In this document: positions 11,772 to 23,547 of the stretch, piece by piece
Layout of the letters: each line of letters starts with the position of its first letter
Position numbering within the stretch: position 1 is the stretch's first letter
Assembly (NCBI GenBank): GCA_964469925.1
Contig: CAYXZL010000009.1
Location: 1-48,789 of the forward strand
Length of the DNA: 48,789 nt
DNA from: CAYXZL01 sp964469925
Lineage (GTDB): Bacteria > Patescibacteriota > Gracilibacteria > Absconditabacterales > Absconditicoccaceae
Reading direction: 5' to 3'
Notes under the pieces: generated by a model
The model's database searches: none
The model's input: the letters and a program-made list of their open reading frames with translations, nothing else
Told to the model about the DNA's origin: nothing
Program-made: the position numbers and the translations under genes

Positions 11772-12646
11772 TTCTTTTCTTTGTTTTTTCATGTCTTAAA
11801 AAAGTTTTTATACTGTAGGATTAAAGTTAGTAATGGTAGTGGGATTTTGCATCATACGTATATTATTAGTGACTTAATTCGAAAGATCCAATAGTATGGG
11901 TTATGTTTGTATTCTGAAAAATGTTTTTTAAGTGTGTTTATCGTTCATATGTTGTATGTTTTTTGTTTTTTTAGTCTTGTTTTTATGTTGTTGGGGTTTT
12001 GAACTCTGTATTTAATTAGTTTTTTTTCAATAATTCCTATTTTATACTTTTTTAAAGCTCTTAGTCGTAACTCAAAATCTTCCTGTATAAAATTTTTTGC
12101 TTTTTGATCGCTGTTTTGGTCATATTGAAGCTCTTGCAACACCTCCCTTCTTGCAAGTAATGATGGGTGTATGAGTTCGTTTTTGATAAATATTGTTTTC
12201 TTAATTCTTTTGATAGTATCATTTTGTGGTAATAGCTCTCAAATAACGTCCCCGATCTCGTTAATTATATAAGCTTGTGTAAATAGGAGATCTACATCTT
12301 GGTGTGTTTCCATGTAATTGAATTGTTGCTCTAGTCTTGTTTCCTCAGCTATGTCATCTGCATCCATTCTTGCTATGTATGGTGTTGATATTTCTTCTAT
12401 GGCTTTATTTAGAGAGGCCGCTAGTCAGATGTTTTGTTTGTTTTTTATTATTTTGAGGTTTGTGTTTTCGCTTTGATATTTTTTCAATAGCTTTTCGGCT
12501 TCTTTGTATTCGGGATTGTCTAGTATAATAATATAGTTAAATTCTTGGTATGTTTGTTTTAGTATTGATTCTATAGATTGCTTTATTCGTGAGATTGGTT
12601 CTTTGTATATAGGCATAATAACTGCGATATTTTTCCCTTTTGTCAT
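11747..12646 (-). CDS. GT2-family glycosyltransferase
   Basis: 299 aa. GT-A fold inverting transferase: MTKGKNIAVIMPIYKEP start, ESILKQTYQEFNYIIILD, NIGLAASLNKAI (TGA Gly) and the DxD-type metal site YIARMDADDI near residue 98, then ELIHPSLLARREVL. The C-terminal basic region (IFRIKSLIIYVG) resembles the membrane-proximal tail of many GT2 enzymes. The next gene starts inside its 3' end (25 nt overlap). It follows a methyltransferase gene by 17 nt in the minus-strand operon. Confidence 0.88.
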
Positions 12647-12663
12647 ATTTTTCCTGTTTTATT

Positions 12664-13485
12664 TTAATAAACTATTTCATGGTTGTCGATATTTTGTTTC
12701 ATATTCCGTTTATTGTTTGTATTCTTCTCTAATACTAGTACCGCTTCACCTTTCTTATACTTATTGTTGTTATGGATTAAAACTAACAAGCCTCCTATTT
12801 TGAGGTACTTTTTCATATTATTAAGTGCAACCCCTATTTTTTCTTTTGTAAAGTATCCTGTGTGTAGGAGGTTGGCACATTTTATTAGGTCATACTTTTG
12901 GTGAGGTATATCTTTGAATACATCAAATTCGTTTATAATCAGTCATAGCATTTGGGTGCTAGGGTTTGAAAAACTTATCTCCTGAGCTTTTTGTGTGTGT
13001 TGGATTTTTCTCTGTTGTGGGTATAGGTAGATGAGCAATGGTCCGTATTGAATGTATATGATTATTTTTTCTCTGTTAAAGTATGTAGTTGTGCTTTTTG
13101 TTTTATTGAAGTATATTTTAGAGTCATGATCAAAGAGGTCATAATTTTCGAACTTATCTTTGAACTTTTCAAATAATTTTAAACTACTACTTCCATCTGA
13201 ACATCCTATATCACACATTGATATTTTTCATTGTTTTTTTTTAATCAGGTCTCCTATTATTTGATCAGCAAGGCTATGTCTTTCTGCTTTGACTGTTTTG
13301 AAAGTTCATCCTACATTTATTTGCGATACTATTTTTGAGAAAATCTTAGGGTCTTTTTCTCTTAGTAGAATCTGAGGTGATACTTTAAGTCTAAACAGAC
13401 TTCTTACCCAGCTAGGGTACTGCATATTGTTATTTATTACTCCACTGTTAATAATGACTTGTGTTATGGTGTTTGACCAATCCAT
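12664..13485 (-). CDS. Class I SAM-dependent methyltransferase
   Basis: 273 aa. Motif I MCDIGCSDGSSSLKLF lies near residues 90-105, an acidic second motif NYDLFDHDS follows, then YDLIKCANLLHTGYF (motif IV region) and YLKIGGLLVLVHNN. The N-terminal 85 residues (MDWSNTITQ start, GGTFKTVKAERHSLADQII) resemble the extension seen in methyltransferases of lipid or sugar intermediates. TGA encodes several Gly residues, among them the one linking MLG to LIINEF. Its ATG lies 22 nt inside the 3' end of asnB, so the two are translationally coupled. The acceptor is unknown. Confidence 0.8.
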
Positions 13486-15341
13486 GTATTGTATCGGTTT
13501 ATAAACATATATAATCTGATTCTGTGAATTTTGTGTAATAAATTTTTTGATTTAAAGACTTTTTCTGTGTAAAACGCATATCGCTCATTGCTTATAATTT
13601 TTCCTGTGTATAATCTTTTTAATCATTCCATTGTTTCCTTTTCGAATTGGTCTTCCATGATTCGTTCATCTATTGGTGGATGGAATCACATCTTTTTTCT
13701 GTTTATGATTTTTGTAGGTATTAGGTCTTTCACGATCTTTTTTAATAAAATCTTTCTGCTTTTTCGGGAGACCTTCTCATTTACTGGTATTTTTTTACTG
13801 AATTCTAAGAATCTTGGGTCCAAAAACGGTGCTCTACATTCTAGTGCTGTTTTCATTGTTCCCCTATCTACTTTTGTTAAGAAGTTTTCTGGCAGTGTGT
13901 TATAATATAGATCAAAGTCTATTATTGATTGAATAATGTTGTGTTTGTTGAGTCTTAGTAACTTTCTCATTGTAACAATAGTCCATTCATTATAGGTTTT
14001 TGATTTGTGACTTTCCTTTGCCATCAATTGGGAATAAAACTCTTCTTTGGGATACATTGCTATCCTTATTGCTTCTTTCAGTCTTGATGGTAATGAAAGA
14101 CAATTTTTGGTCTTTGGTATCAAAAGATATAAACATTTTTTTGTTCGAGTTGGGAGTCTATATAATATGTTCATGTATACGGCTAATTGATGCAGTCTAT
14201 ATCCTCCAAATACTTCATCTCATCAGTCTCCAGTTAGAGCGACTGTTACGTATTCCTTTGCCTTTTCGGCTAAATACATGGTTGGAAAACTTGAATAGTC
14301 ACCAAAAGGCTCATCGTAGAAGTATGAGATACTTTGTAATAATTTTTTAAAGTTTTGTTTTGTGAATGTATAATGATGGTGGATACTTTCTGTCTTTTTT
14401 TGCATAATATCAATGTATTTTGTTTCATCATATTTTTTGCCCCTAAATCCTATGGAAAAGGTGTGTAAGTTTTGTTTTCAGATAATATTTTTCATCTCTG
14501 AAACTATGCTGGAACTATCTACTCCCCCGCTCAAGAAAGCTCCAACTGGTACGTCTGCAAATGTTCTTATTTTTACAGCATTACGCAATATTTCTTTCCC
14601 CTCTTGTATAAGGTTTTTGGTTGTTTTTTGTGGTTTGTATTCTGGTATTTTGAAATATTCTACCAACTCTATCTTTTTGTTTTTTAGGTTGTATATTATG
14701 CTATGTCTTGCTTCAAGTTTGTAAACTGATTTATATATACTATGAGGTGCTGGGATATATCATGCACTACAATAGAACTCTACTGCTTTTTTGTTTATTT
14801 TTTTTAATTCTCTATTTGCACTTATAATTCCCTTTATTTCACTAGATGCAATAAATTCATTTTGACTATAGTGATAGTATAATGGTTTTTCTCAAGCGAC
14901 ATCTCTTGAACAAAATATTATGCCTTTTTGATGGTCATAGAGCACAAAAGACCACATTCAGTTAAAATTTTTGACGCAATCGATTCATTGATCTATGTAA
15001 GCTGCCATAATTACTTCAGTGTCTGTTTTGTTTTTGAACTTGTATCCTTTTTCTTTTAGTTCGTTTTTTAGTTGTTGGAAGTTGTAGATTTCTCAGTTGA
15101 ATACTATGCTTACTTTTGTTTCTTTATGTTCGAAGTGCATTGGTTGATGTCCATCCTTACTTAGATCAATAATAGATAACCTTACCTGTCATAGTCATAC
15201 ATTGTAATTTTGTCTTTTCTCTACATATGTTCCGTGATCATCTGGTCCACGGTGAAGTATTTTTTTATTCATTTCTTTTATCACGTTTTCTATCTCTTCG
15301 TGACTTTTTTTGTACGATATGTATGCGTTTATTCAGCACAT
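13464..15341 (-). CDS. asnB: Asparagine synthetase B-type glutamine amidotransferase
   Basis: 625 aa, family-typical length. The start MCGINAYIS gives the N-terminal nucleophile Cys2 of the class II amidotransferase domain, with TGA for Gly3. LHRGPDDHGTY, LSIIDLSKDGHQPM and VFNGEIYNF complete that domain. The synthetase domain has the ATP pyrophosphatase loop FLSGGVDSSSIVSEM near residues 267-281, FYDEPFGDYSSFPTMYL, and LTGDGGDEVFGGY, where several Gly are TGA. C-terminal RAPFLDPRFLEF is also typical. Within glycan loci such proteins often amidate uronic acids (WbpS-like) rather than make free Asn; with a uronate-forming dehydrogenase in the same locus, that role is plausible but inferred. 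It lies 3 nt from the upstream UXS gene. Confidence 0.92.
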
Positions 15342-15344
15342 TTT

Positions 15345-16310
15345 TTAATCCTTATGATTGAAGTAATTGTTATTCTTTATTATTGTACTAAAATAGGCGA
15401 TTGTTTTTTTTAGTCAGTCTTCTAATCTCGTTTGAGGCTTTCGTCAGAGTTGTTTTTCTACAAGATTGTTATCTGATCTCCTTTGTTGGGGATCATCGAT
15501 GGGTAGGTTTTGATAGATAATTTTGCTTTTGGAGTTTGGTATGAGTTCGAGTATTTTATTTGCTAGTTCTTTGATAGTAAACTCAAACTCTGTTCAAAGA
15601 TTTATTGGACCAATTATTGCTTCATTGCTGTTCATCATCATTGTTAGTCCTTTAATTAGGTCGTCAATATATTGAAAGCTTCTAGTCTGGTTTCATTTTC
15701 AGTAAATTGTAATCTCCTTGTTTTGTAGTGCTTGCATAATGAAGTTACTTATGACTCTTCAGTCATTTGGATGCATATTGGGTCCATATGTATTGAATAT
15801 CCTTACTATTTTTATTTTTGTTCAGAACTGTTTTTGATAGTCTATGCAAAGAGTTTCTGCCATTCTTTTACCTTCATCATAGCAGCTTCTGGGTCCTATT
15901 GGGTTTACGTTTCCTCGATAACTTTCTGTCTGAGGGTGTTGGTGAGGATCTCCGTATACCTCTGACGTTGAAGCCTGTAGTATTTTTGCTCCGGTTTTTG
16001 TTGCTAACTCAAGCATATTTATCATTCACATTACTGATGTCTTGGCTGTTTCTACTGGGTTTTTTTGGTAATGAATGGGAGATGCAGGACATGCGAGATT
16101 ATATATCTCGTCGACTTGAGACCAAAACGGTTGTGTGACGTCATGAAGTACAAAGGTAAATTTCGGGTGGTTTTGCAAATCATATATGTTTGATTTGTTC
16201 CCTGTAAACAGGTTATCTAAGCATATAATTTCGTTTCCTTCACTCAAAAGATTTTTACATAAATGAGAGCCAATGAATCATGCTCCTCATGTTATCAGAA
16301 TTTTTCTCAT
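15345..16310 (-). CDS. UDP-glucuronate decarboxylase (UDP-xylose synthase type)
   Basis: 321 aa. SDR enzyme converting UDP-glucuronate to UDP-xylose or its 4-keto precursor. ILITGGAGFIGSHLC at residues 4-18 (two Gly by TGA), CLDNLFTGNKSNI, VDEIYNLACPAS, LQASTSEVYGDP, IGPRSCYDEGKRMAE with the catalytic Tyr-x3-Lys, and RIFNTYGPNMHPNDGRVISNF are near-diagnostic for UXS. The ATG overlaps the preceding gene's TAA (TAATG), which supports this start over an upstream in-frame ATG at 16,319. It lies in the minus-strand glycan operon directly before asnB. Confidence 0.93.
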
Positions 16311-17401
16311 TATGTGCATTTTTTAAAAAGCTTTTCTCGTTGGGTTGTTATTGTTTGAGTGTCATGATCGCTGCCTAATTTGGGATTGAACTTGATAGTA
16401 TCTAAGCTTTTTAGTATTTCCAGTAGTTGTGTTTGGAAAGTTTGCGGACTAAGTAATATCCCATTTTTTCCAATTCGCGGATATGATATACTTTTTTGAA
16501 AACTTCACATAATTGCTTCTCTTGCTCCTGTGGTGAAATCCTTTGTTATTACTGGAATTCACCTATGGATTGATTCGAGCAGGCTGTTTGGGAATCATTC
16601 GACAGATGATGCATATAGAAAGTAGTCTGCTATTTGTAGATATTGGTATACTGATTTTTGGTATCCGGTAAATATGACTAAGTTTTGAAGTCATAACTTT
16701 CGTGTGATTTTTTCTAATTTGTTTTTTTCAGGTCAGTCTCATACTATAATATAAATGTAATCTGGATGGTTGTTTCGTCTATAAAGTGTCTGAAGTATTT
16801 GATCTATATGTCTTGTTTTGATTAATCTACAGACTGTAATAAATATTATTTTGTTTTGTATCTTGTTTTGTAGTTCTGAAGGAATGGGATGATTTTTGGT
16901 TTCTTTTTGATCAATTGGATTATAAATCACCTCTATGGGTGGTACTTTCTTTATCTGGGTTTTTAGCTTGTCTTGATTTTCTTCTGCGTTTACTATAATG
17001 ATTTTTGCATGTGGATATAGTAGTTTGATACCGATTTTATATAGTTGTCCCAGTACTCATGAAAAAAAATTCCGCGTTGTTCTAAAGGATATAATAGCTG
17101 ATTTTCTGCTAATTATGTGTATAAAGTTTGATCGTTCTAGAAAACTTACTCAGTTATCATAATGCTTGTATTTTTTTCTTAGTTTGCTAATTGTTCGTGG
17201 TAGTATGAACAGTGCTTTGATTATGGATTTCGTTTTGTATAATGGTTGATAAGATATTTTTTGGTCCAGTTCATAGGCTTTGTCGTCGAAGAGAGTAATG
17301 ATAGTAATTTCATGTTTTTTGCATAGTCTATTTGCTAGATTACTTACTACTCTCTCTGCTCATCATGTTCATAGTGAGTTGATAAGAAAATATCGTTTCA
17401 T
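16310..17401 (-). CDS. GT4-family glycosyltransferase
   Basis: 363 aa. N-terminal LINSLGTGGAERVVSNLA (residues 6-23) is the acceptor-domain glycine loop of WecG/WaaG-like GT4 enzymes, with TGA for its glycines. The C-terminal half has IIFITVCRLIKTRHIDQIL, YIYIIVGDGPEKNKLE, DYFLYASSVEGFPNSLLESI and TTGAREAI. Both ends interlock with neighbours: the stop overlaps the UXS start (TAATG), and the start follows the previous GT4 stop by 2 nt. A cytoplasmic, membrane-associated glycan-building step is inferred; the sugar is unknown. Confidence 0.9.
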
Positions 17402-17403
17402 GT

Positions 17404-18534
17404 TTATAGTGTTTTATATAGTTCAAAATATTCTTTGATATTGTTGTCTCGATCAAATCTTTGTTTTACCTGTTGTTTTGATAGTCATTTGTATTTCGAT
17501 AGGTTTTTAATGGCATGTAGTATAGCTTTTGCTATTTGTTCTGGTTTTCATGCTTGAACTAGGATAAGGTCTTTTTGATCTGAAATTTCTGGTATTCCTC
17601 ATACATTGGTTGCTATAGTTACACATTGAGATAGTAATGCTTCTACAACTGTTGGAGGTAATCACTCTTGATAGCTAGCGTTGATATATAGATCGGTTGA
17701 TGGTAAAAATTTTTGTTCAATCTCTGTGTGATCCACAAATCAAAGAAAATTGATGGTATGTTCAAGTTCTAACCCTTTCACTAAATTTTCGAGACTTTTT
17801 CTTTCTTCTCAGTCTCATACGATGTTGAATACTATCTTTTGTTTTGTCTGCTTTTTTGTTAGATGTATAGCTTGTATGATATCTTCTACTCATTTCAATT
17901 TGACGAGTCTCCCCACAAACCCAATACGGATATGATCTTTTTCTTCTTTCCTATCTCAAGGATTGAATTCTATTCACCTGTAAATGATTGGTATCTGTTT
18001 TTGAGTGAATTTTTGTGCAAAGCTTTTGCATCATTTACTGATTGCTATTGTTAGATTAGCATTTCTGAATGTTCGTCGTCACAGTGTTCGATCGTAGATT
18101 CGTGCTATTATGTTTTTTCGTTTTGTGTTCAATTTTACGTAATCGACTCCGTGTTCTATATGGACTCGTTTTTTTTTGTGTAACTTTGCTAGTACTCATC
18201 ATCGAAATGTGAATAAAAAAAACCTTGTTCTTGTTTGATATATATTGGCATTGAATTCTTTTATGAACTTGATGGTTTCTTTGTAATCCTTTGTCCAAAA
18301 TTTTGGTAGTGGAAATGTAGGGATAATCTCTATGGATGGCATGATTATGGTAGTATATCAGTATTCTTGTATTACTCAACAATGTTGGTTTTGCCCTATA
18401 GAAGATATGACATTAAGTACTTTTCAGTAGTTTTTGCTTACTCGATTTTTCGCCCATTCTTGAGCGTGAAATTCTAAACCTCCTTTGTGTGGTGGGAAGT
18501 AAGCGACGAACTGTATTATGTTTATTGGTTCCAT
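17404..18534 (-). CDS. GT4-family glycosyltransferase
   Basis: 376 aa. Starts MEPINIIQFVAYFPPHKGG; the FPP..GG loop is the acceptor/donor glycine loop of GT4 enzymes. IRIGFVGRLVKLKGVEDIIQ near residues 210-230, FNIVGDGEERKSLE, DLYINASYQEGLPPTVVEAL and TIATNVGGIPEI follow. TGA supplies Gly in KGVED, GDGEE, EGLPP and NVGG. The standard-code ORFs here are all out of frame. It follows the flavoprotein gene by 7 nt and precedes another GT4 gene by 2 nt. Confidence 0.9.
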
Positions 18535-18541
18535 GGAGATA

Positions 18542-19810
18542 TTAGAAGTGGTTTTTTATTAAATCTTTTGCTTCTTTGATCGCGTAATTTATTCATCTAT
18601 CTTCTGGGTATATTTGTGAAAAATTCAATAGGTATATTCAGTCTGTGATCTTTTTAGGTGGTATTTTTTTTTCATAATCAATTGTCACTATGTGCTGTGC
18701 ATTACGAAATGCAAATGTTTGTGTTTCTGTAACTTGTGTCCTATCAAATTGGGGAAACATCTTTTGTAGGTATGCTAAACTTTTTTCTTCAAATTCTTTG
18801 GGATTTTTGAGGTATGCATGTTCATTGCTGAGATACTTTCCTAGATAGTAGACGTGCTTTCATCCGTACCACTTTGTTGGGACTAAGTTTGTATGTTGTA
18901 TGAAGACAAGGAAGGGAGAGCTTTTTTCATATACATTTATTCGATATTTGTTACTTAGTGATTGTCTACTTGTTATGATAGTATTAACCTCACCGATATA
19001 GTCTATACTTTCCAGTACTTCTGTTTTGCCTTGTATGAGTTTGTGTGTTACGTTGGTTGGCGTTGTTATGATGATTGCATCGTATTTTTCTGTTCTATTG
19101 TTTGTTGTTATTATTTTCTTTTCGGTGTCGATTATTTTGACGGGTGTGTTTAGATTAATTTTTACCTTTCATTTCATGATCTTTAAGAGTCTTTCTATCA
19201 TGACATTGTAGCCTTTTTCAAAATATCCTAATATTTCCTTGTTTGTTCAGCTTTTTTTTGAGAGAGATCTTATGTATATTCTGTGTCGCAACCATGCCAT
19301 ACTTACCTTGGTTTCGTTTGATCCAAATTTTCATTGTAGTAGATAGGACCAAAACTTTCTATATAGATTTTGACCAAAATGTTTTTTACATCGCTTTGAA
19401 GCTGTTATGTTTCCAAGTGTTTTTCCGTTTTGTTTTTTTTGTAAATATAGTGTCACTATTCAAAGTCTTAGTCTTTCTATAAGTGTTAATGGATTATATA
19501 AAATAAGGTCTTTAGGAGTCATAAAATTATACATGTGTTCTTTGTAATAGATCGCAGTGCTACTTGGAAATCGAAGCAATTTTTTTTCTATTTCAAGCTC
19601 TATGCACAATTCTTTTAAATGTGTATCTGTTGTGAATGCATGGTGATATGTTGCTTCTATTGGATATTTTTTTTCTATCTTTGCTAGTGTTAGTAGACCT
19701 CATACTTGATTTGAAGCTTCATAGATCTCTATCTTATTGTTTGAATTCTTAGCTAGCTCATATGCACATATCAATCATGACATTCAGCCTCATATGATTG
19801 CTATTTTCAT
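18542..19810 (-). CDS. FAD-dependent amine-oxidase-like oxidoreductase
   Basis: 422 aa. The N-terminal ADP-binding motif MKIAIIGGGMSGLICAYEL (three Gly by TGA) with downstream IEIYEASNQVGGLL binds FAD; YDAIIITTPTNVTHKLI is the second conserved strand, and the C-terminal GIYLLNFSQIYPEDRGINYAI completes the FAD site. This is the amino-oxidase/UDP-galactopyranose mutase-like/phytoene-desaturase-like group. In glycan loci such proteins sit next to GtrA/GtrB-type genes and may oxidise or isomerise a lipid-linked sugar; the exact reaction cannot be assigned. The gap to the next gene (GT4) is 7 nt. Confidence 0.82.
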
Positions 19811-19822
19811 GCGTTTACTTTT

Positions 19823-20257
19823 TTAGTTAAATGAAATGTTTTTATTTGCTCGAAATTGCAGTACGGCAATTACTATAATTGATATGGCCTTCGCTGTTAT
19901 TGTTTTGACTCATATTTCTTCGATTAAAATATGAAGTATGACTGTTGATATTAGGATTCCTCCTATTCAAATACAATAAAATTGGACGAAGCGTTTTGTT
20001 ATCTTGTCTTTTTTTTTGAAATTGTAGTGTGCGTTTCGGAAAAAGTTATTAATTATTCCTATGTGTATAGAGATAATGTTTGCGATTTGATAGTGAATAA
20101 CTGTCTTTATTATTGAAAAGCTTGTAATGTCTAATATGACTCAGCTTATTCCTATCAAGCAGTATAGTGCAAATTTTGATGTGATACTGTTATTGGTGAA
20201 AATCTTTAATGATGTATAGCGGTCTATTTTTGCTTTGGGCAAATATCTTTGCAACAT
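19823..20257 (-). CDS. GtrA-like family membrane protein
   Basis: 144 aa with four predicted transmembrane helices. The first is FALYCLIGISGVILDITSF, with Gly-x-x-G-type spacing and TGA. NIISIHIGIINNFFRNAHYNF and the final VLQFRANKNISF are characteristic of GtrA, where the last helix ends in an aromatic/basic W-x-F-like tail. GtrA proteins flip or support flipping of polyprenyl-phosphate sugars. The preceding gene is the GtrB-like polyprenyl-phosphate glycosyltransferase, and the ATG lies 68 nt inside it, so expression is coupled and a joint role is likely. No other in-frame ATG is available. Confidence 0.8.
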
Positions 20258-21122
20258 ATTCTCCTATAATTCATAAAAAGAAAAATAATAAACCAAACAT
20301 GATAAGCATGAGAGTAATAATTGTTGTTGTTCAGGCTGCATAACGTCAAGGATCAATGTATATTTTAATTCGGACAAAATAACATCATAATCAAATCCCT
20401 ATTATGCCAATTAGCAAACCAGTAATTGTAGCTATTTTTAGAGGGAGACTTGAGAAGCCCAGTATTGCGTCCATTGATAATTTTATCATTTTTTTTAATG
20501 GATATGCTGTTTTCCCATATTTTCTTTGTGGTCTTTCGAATTCTATGGCAGTGGTTTTGAATCATACTCGTGCGAACAATCATCTTATAAATCTCCCTTG
20601 TTCGTTTAGTTTACTGACTTCTTCTTTAACTTGTTTTGTGAACATTCTGAAGTTCCCTGTATTTATCGGTATTTCTGTTTCAGTCGCCTTCTGTAATATT
20701 TTATAAAATATTTTTGCTGTGTTATCTTTGAACCATCAGTCGCTTCTTGTAACTCTTTGTCCATATACTATATCGTAGCCTTGGATGATTTTTTGGTACA
20801 TTTGACGAATAAGCTCTGGTGGATCTTGCAGATCAGTGTCCATGATAACTATATAGTCTCATTGACTATAATCTATTCAGGCTTTGACCGCCAATTCGTG
20901 TCAAAAGTTTCTTGAAAAGTTTATAATTTTAACTTTTTCGTCTTTCCTTCTTTGATCTTGTAGTATTTTGAGAGAGTCGTCACTGCTGCCGTCATTTATA
21001 AAAAGTAGTTCATAGTCACATCATATTTTTCTAATTTCTGTTTTGAGTTTTTCGTAGAGAATTTTAATGTTTTTCTCTTCGTTGTATATAGGCAAAATAA
21101 AACCGATTTTTTTTTTACTCAT
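20190..21122 (-). CDS. Polyprenyl-phosphate glycosyltransferase (GtrB/DPM1-like GT2)
   Basis: 310 aa. MSKKKIGFILPIYNEEKNI start, YELLFINDGSSDDSLKIL, INFSRNFGHELAVKAGID (TGA Gly) and YIVIMDTDLQDPPELI with the DxD metal site near residue 100. INTGNFRMF, RGLFARVGF and the basic RPQRKYGKTAYPLKKM precede two C-terminal transmembrane helices (IATITGLLIGIIG and LMLIMFGLLFFFLGIIG). This is the GtrB/Yfdh architecture: transfer of hexose from UDP-sugar to undecaprenyl phosphate at the inner face of the membrane. The start overlaps the upstream gene by 8 nt, and its 3' end overlaps gtrA-like by 68 nt. Confidence 0.92.
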
Positions 21123-22542
21123 TTATTTTATGCAATTTAAAATACTCATGTGTTGTGAGTATTAATAGGACCACAAGGAGTGGCATGTATGATATAAATG
21201 CTCTGTTGATTCCTACTTGTTGTTGTGCTTCTACAAACGCTCCTGTAGACGATAAACTATAAAATATTACCATAAATATTAATAAAAAAAGTAGATATCA
21301 GTATTTGAGATATGTTTTCGTGATTACTTTTCGTCCAAATATAATTACTATTATTGCAATTAGGGCTATGATATTGTAGTTTCCTTGCTCTGTTATGACA
21401 TGTTTATAGATTTGAAATATTTCTGGGTGAAATTGATTTACTCCATTGGAATGGTGTGACAAAAATACTGTTCCGTATCCGATTATGAATTGGTATAAGA
21501 CTCGAAAGACTGTTGTTGCTATGTAAAGCCAGGTCTTTTTGATTGTTTCTATAATTGTTGTTTTGATTTTGTATATTGAATATTTTGCCAATGATCGTTG
21601 GTATAGTCATATTATGATTAACACAAATCCTGCTATTACAAATCCTTCTTTTTTTGTTACTAGAATGAGGGGATGAACTAACATCAGTAGGTTCCATCGT
21701 AGTTTGTTTTTTTGTTTTATTGCTCATATTAATAGCAATCCTGTAACTGCTACGTAGCCAGCGACGAACAACTCTGCATAGGGGTTTGTTCAATGTATTC
21801 GTAGATAGGGAATTCAAGAGACAATTGCTGCTGATAGTATTCACCGACCTGTGTTTTGCGTTACCCATGCTATGAGGATAATCAGTGCTCCCAGAAAGAA
21901 ACTGTAGAATATTGGATTCACTACATTTATTTGTGGGTCTTTAAATTCTCACATTCGTATTGCTATTCGTGTTTTTGATAAACTGTTATTGGGTGGGTAC
22001 GACCTCAATGGTATGCTTTTTTCTTTTTCAAAATCGTAAGGTTCAGACACCATGCCAAGATAGTCGCTATCCTTTTTGTTGAGCACTAGAGATTGTTTTT
22101 CGTAAAATACTTTAGCTCTCATATTCCGTTTATCTAAGGAATCGTCTTGGTAGGTTGGTGATTGTAAAACAAAGATAAAACCTATTGCTATCTTATATAC
22201 TAGTATAAGTCCTGATATTACTCCTATGATTATTCGATGTTTTTTTTGTGCTAGTTGTGGTAGTGTCGATCGTTTGATCTTGTATAATTGTGTTTTGTCT
22301 TTTATTTTTCGGATCACTAAGGTTATTATTGCTACTATGCTTATGCCACTAGTTGTTAGTGTAATTGGAATATGCATTAGTCACATTAGTTGTAGTATTA
22401 TTGTTAACCATCATTGTCACACTAGATATCCTAGTATGCATCTTTCAAGTATTCACGTAGTTTTGTTTGAATCTATAAAAGCGATAAACGTATATCCTAG
22501 TGCTATGACTATGATTTGGCTGATGACTATCCCTATTGTCAT
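21115..22542 (-). CDS. Polytopic membrane protein, probable GT-C-like glycosyltransferase
   Basis: 475 aa with about 10-12 hydrophobic segments. An early loop after the third or fourth helix holds DDSLDKRNMRAKVFYEKQS, with an acidic pair of the kind that forms the catalytic D/E site in GT-C enzymes. Later helices include YLRIHGTNPYAELFVAGY, which resembles the P-Y-E/D-x-F loop of predicted GT-C proteins. No family signature is strong enough for a firm name; an O-antigen ligase or Wzy-like polymerase is an alternative. TGA reads as Gly at about ten sites. It follows an exported unknown protein (10-nt overlap) and precedes GtrB, so it may use the polyprenyl-phosphate sugar made by that enzyme. 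Confidence 0.65.
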
Positions 22543-23540
22543 TTTTGTAGAATATAAATAAATCACTGCGGATATTTTTTTTCTGATTGTATCTTCTGCT
22601 TTATAGTTTGATTTTCAATCATGTTCTCATTTTCCAGATTGTTGTTCCATGTAATTATTGCGTCAGCATCTTTTATTTCTTTAACAAGTCTTGTGGGATA
22701 TAGGTCATATACTATGTATCATTTTAGTGGCCATTCTTGATTTGTTTTGAAATATACTGTTTTTATGTTGTGTTTAGCAACAATTTTTTTTGTGTCTTTG
22801 ACGAAACTTGGGAAATTACTATATATTGTTTTGTATGTCTTTTCTGCTTCATCTGGTTTTATCCAGTTTTGATAGTTGTCGTGTGTATACTTTGTGAACT
22901 CGGCTGTCATTCTAATGTCGTATATTATTCGAAGGATTACTAATATACTACTACTGATCACTATTTTCTTTTTTTTATTTTTTATTAGTGTATAGGCTAC
23001 TACCATGCCAATAATCCCTAGAATATAGAACATTATGTTGGCACTTTTACTGTTTATTTTTGGTCCATAGAGTAAATTGATGGTGTAGGGTTTGAATGTA
23101 TCCATGGTTCGGAATTGGCTTCGTTGATTTGTAACTTTTTCTATAAAGCTGAGGCTCTTTTGTTGTATGAATAGTTTGTCTCGTTTTATAGTTCCATTTA
23201 CTACTATAGCTGCTAAGGAGTTTTTATCTCCTTGTAGGGCGACTATTTCATTTATTTCTTGATTATTGTTTATGGTGATTTGTTTTTGCGTTTGAAACTG
23301 GTTGTTTGTTAATGTTCACAACACTATTACTCATTGTCCATTTACTTTTCATTGCATTACTCGTGTGTTGTTTGCTTCGAGTGTGTTTCCTACGATGATG
23401 CACTGTGCGTTACAATCTGCTTTTATTTCATTTCAATTTTCGGCGTAACTTACAAATCAGTTTTGTTGATATGCTGCTGTCTGTTGCATTATCATCATGC
23501 TAAGACTCACTATGCATACTATCTGCAAAGCTTTTTTCAT
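22533..23540 (-). CDS. Exported membrane protein of unknown function
   Basis: 335 aa, not recognised. Starts MKKALQIVCIVSLSMMIMQQ, a signal peptide or N-terminal helix. It is followed by about 130 polar residues rich in Asn/Gln/Val that look extracytoplasmic, then one or two transmembrane helices (IMFYILGIIGMVVAYTLI and IVISSSILVIL). The C-terminal domain has FVKDTKKIVAKHNIKTVYF and YDLYPTRLVKEI, which resembles the soluble tail of membrane glycosyltransferase accessory proteins. It is embedded in the glycan operon between a DUF2304-GT2 fusion and the GT-C-like protein, overlapping the latter by 10 nt. An accessory role to that transferase is only inferred. Confidence 0.6.
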
Positions 23541-23547
23541 GAGCTTC

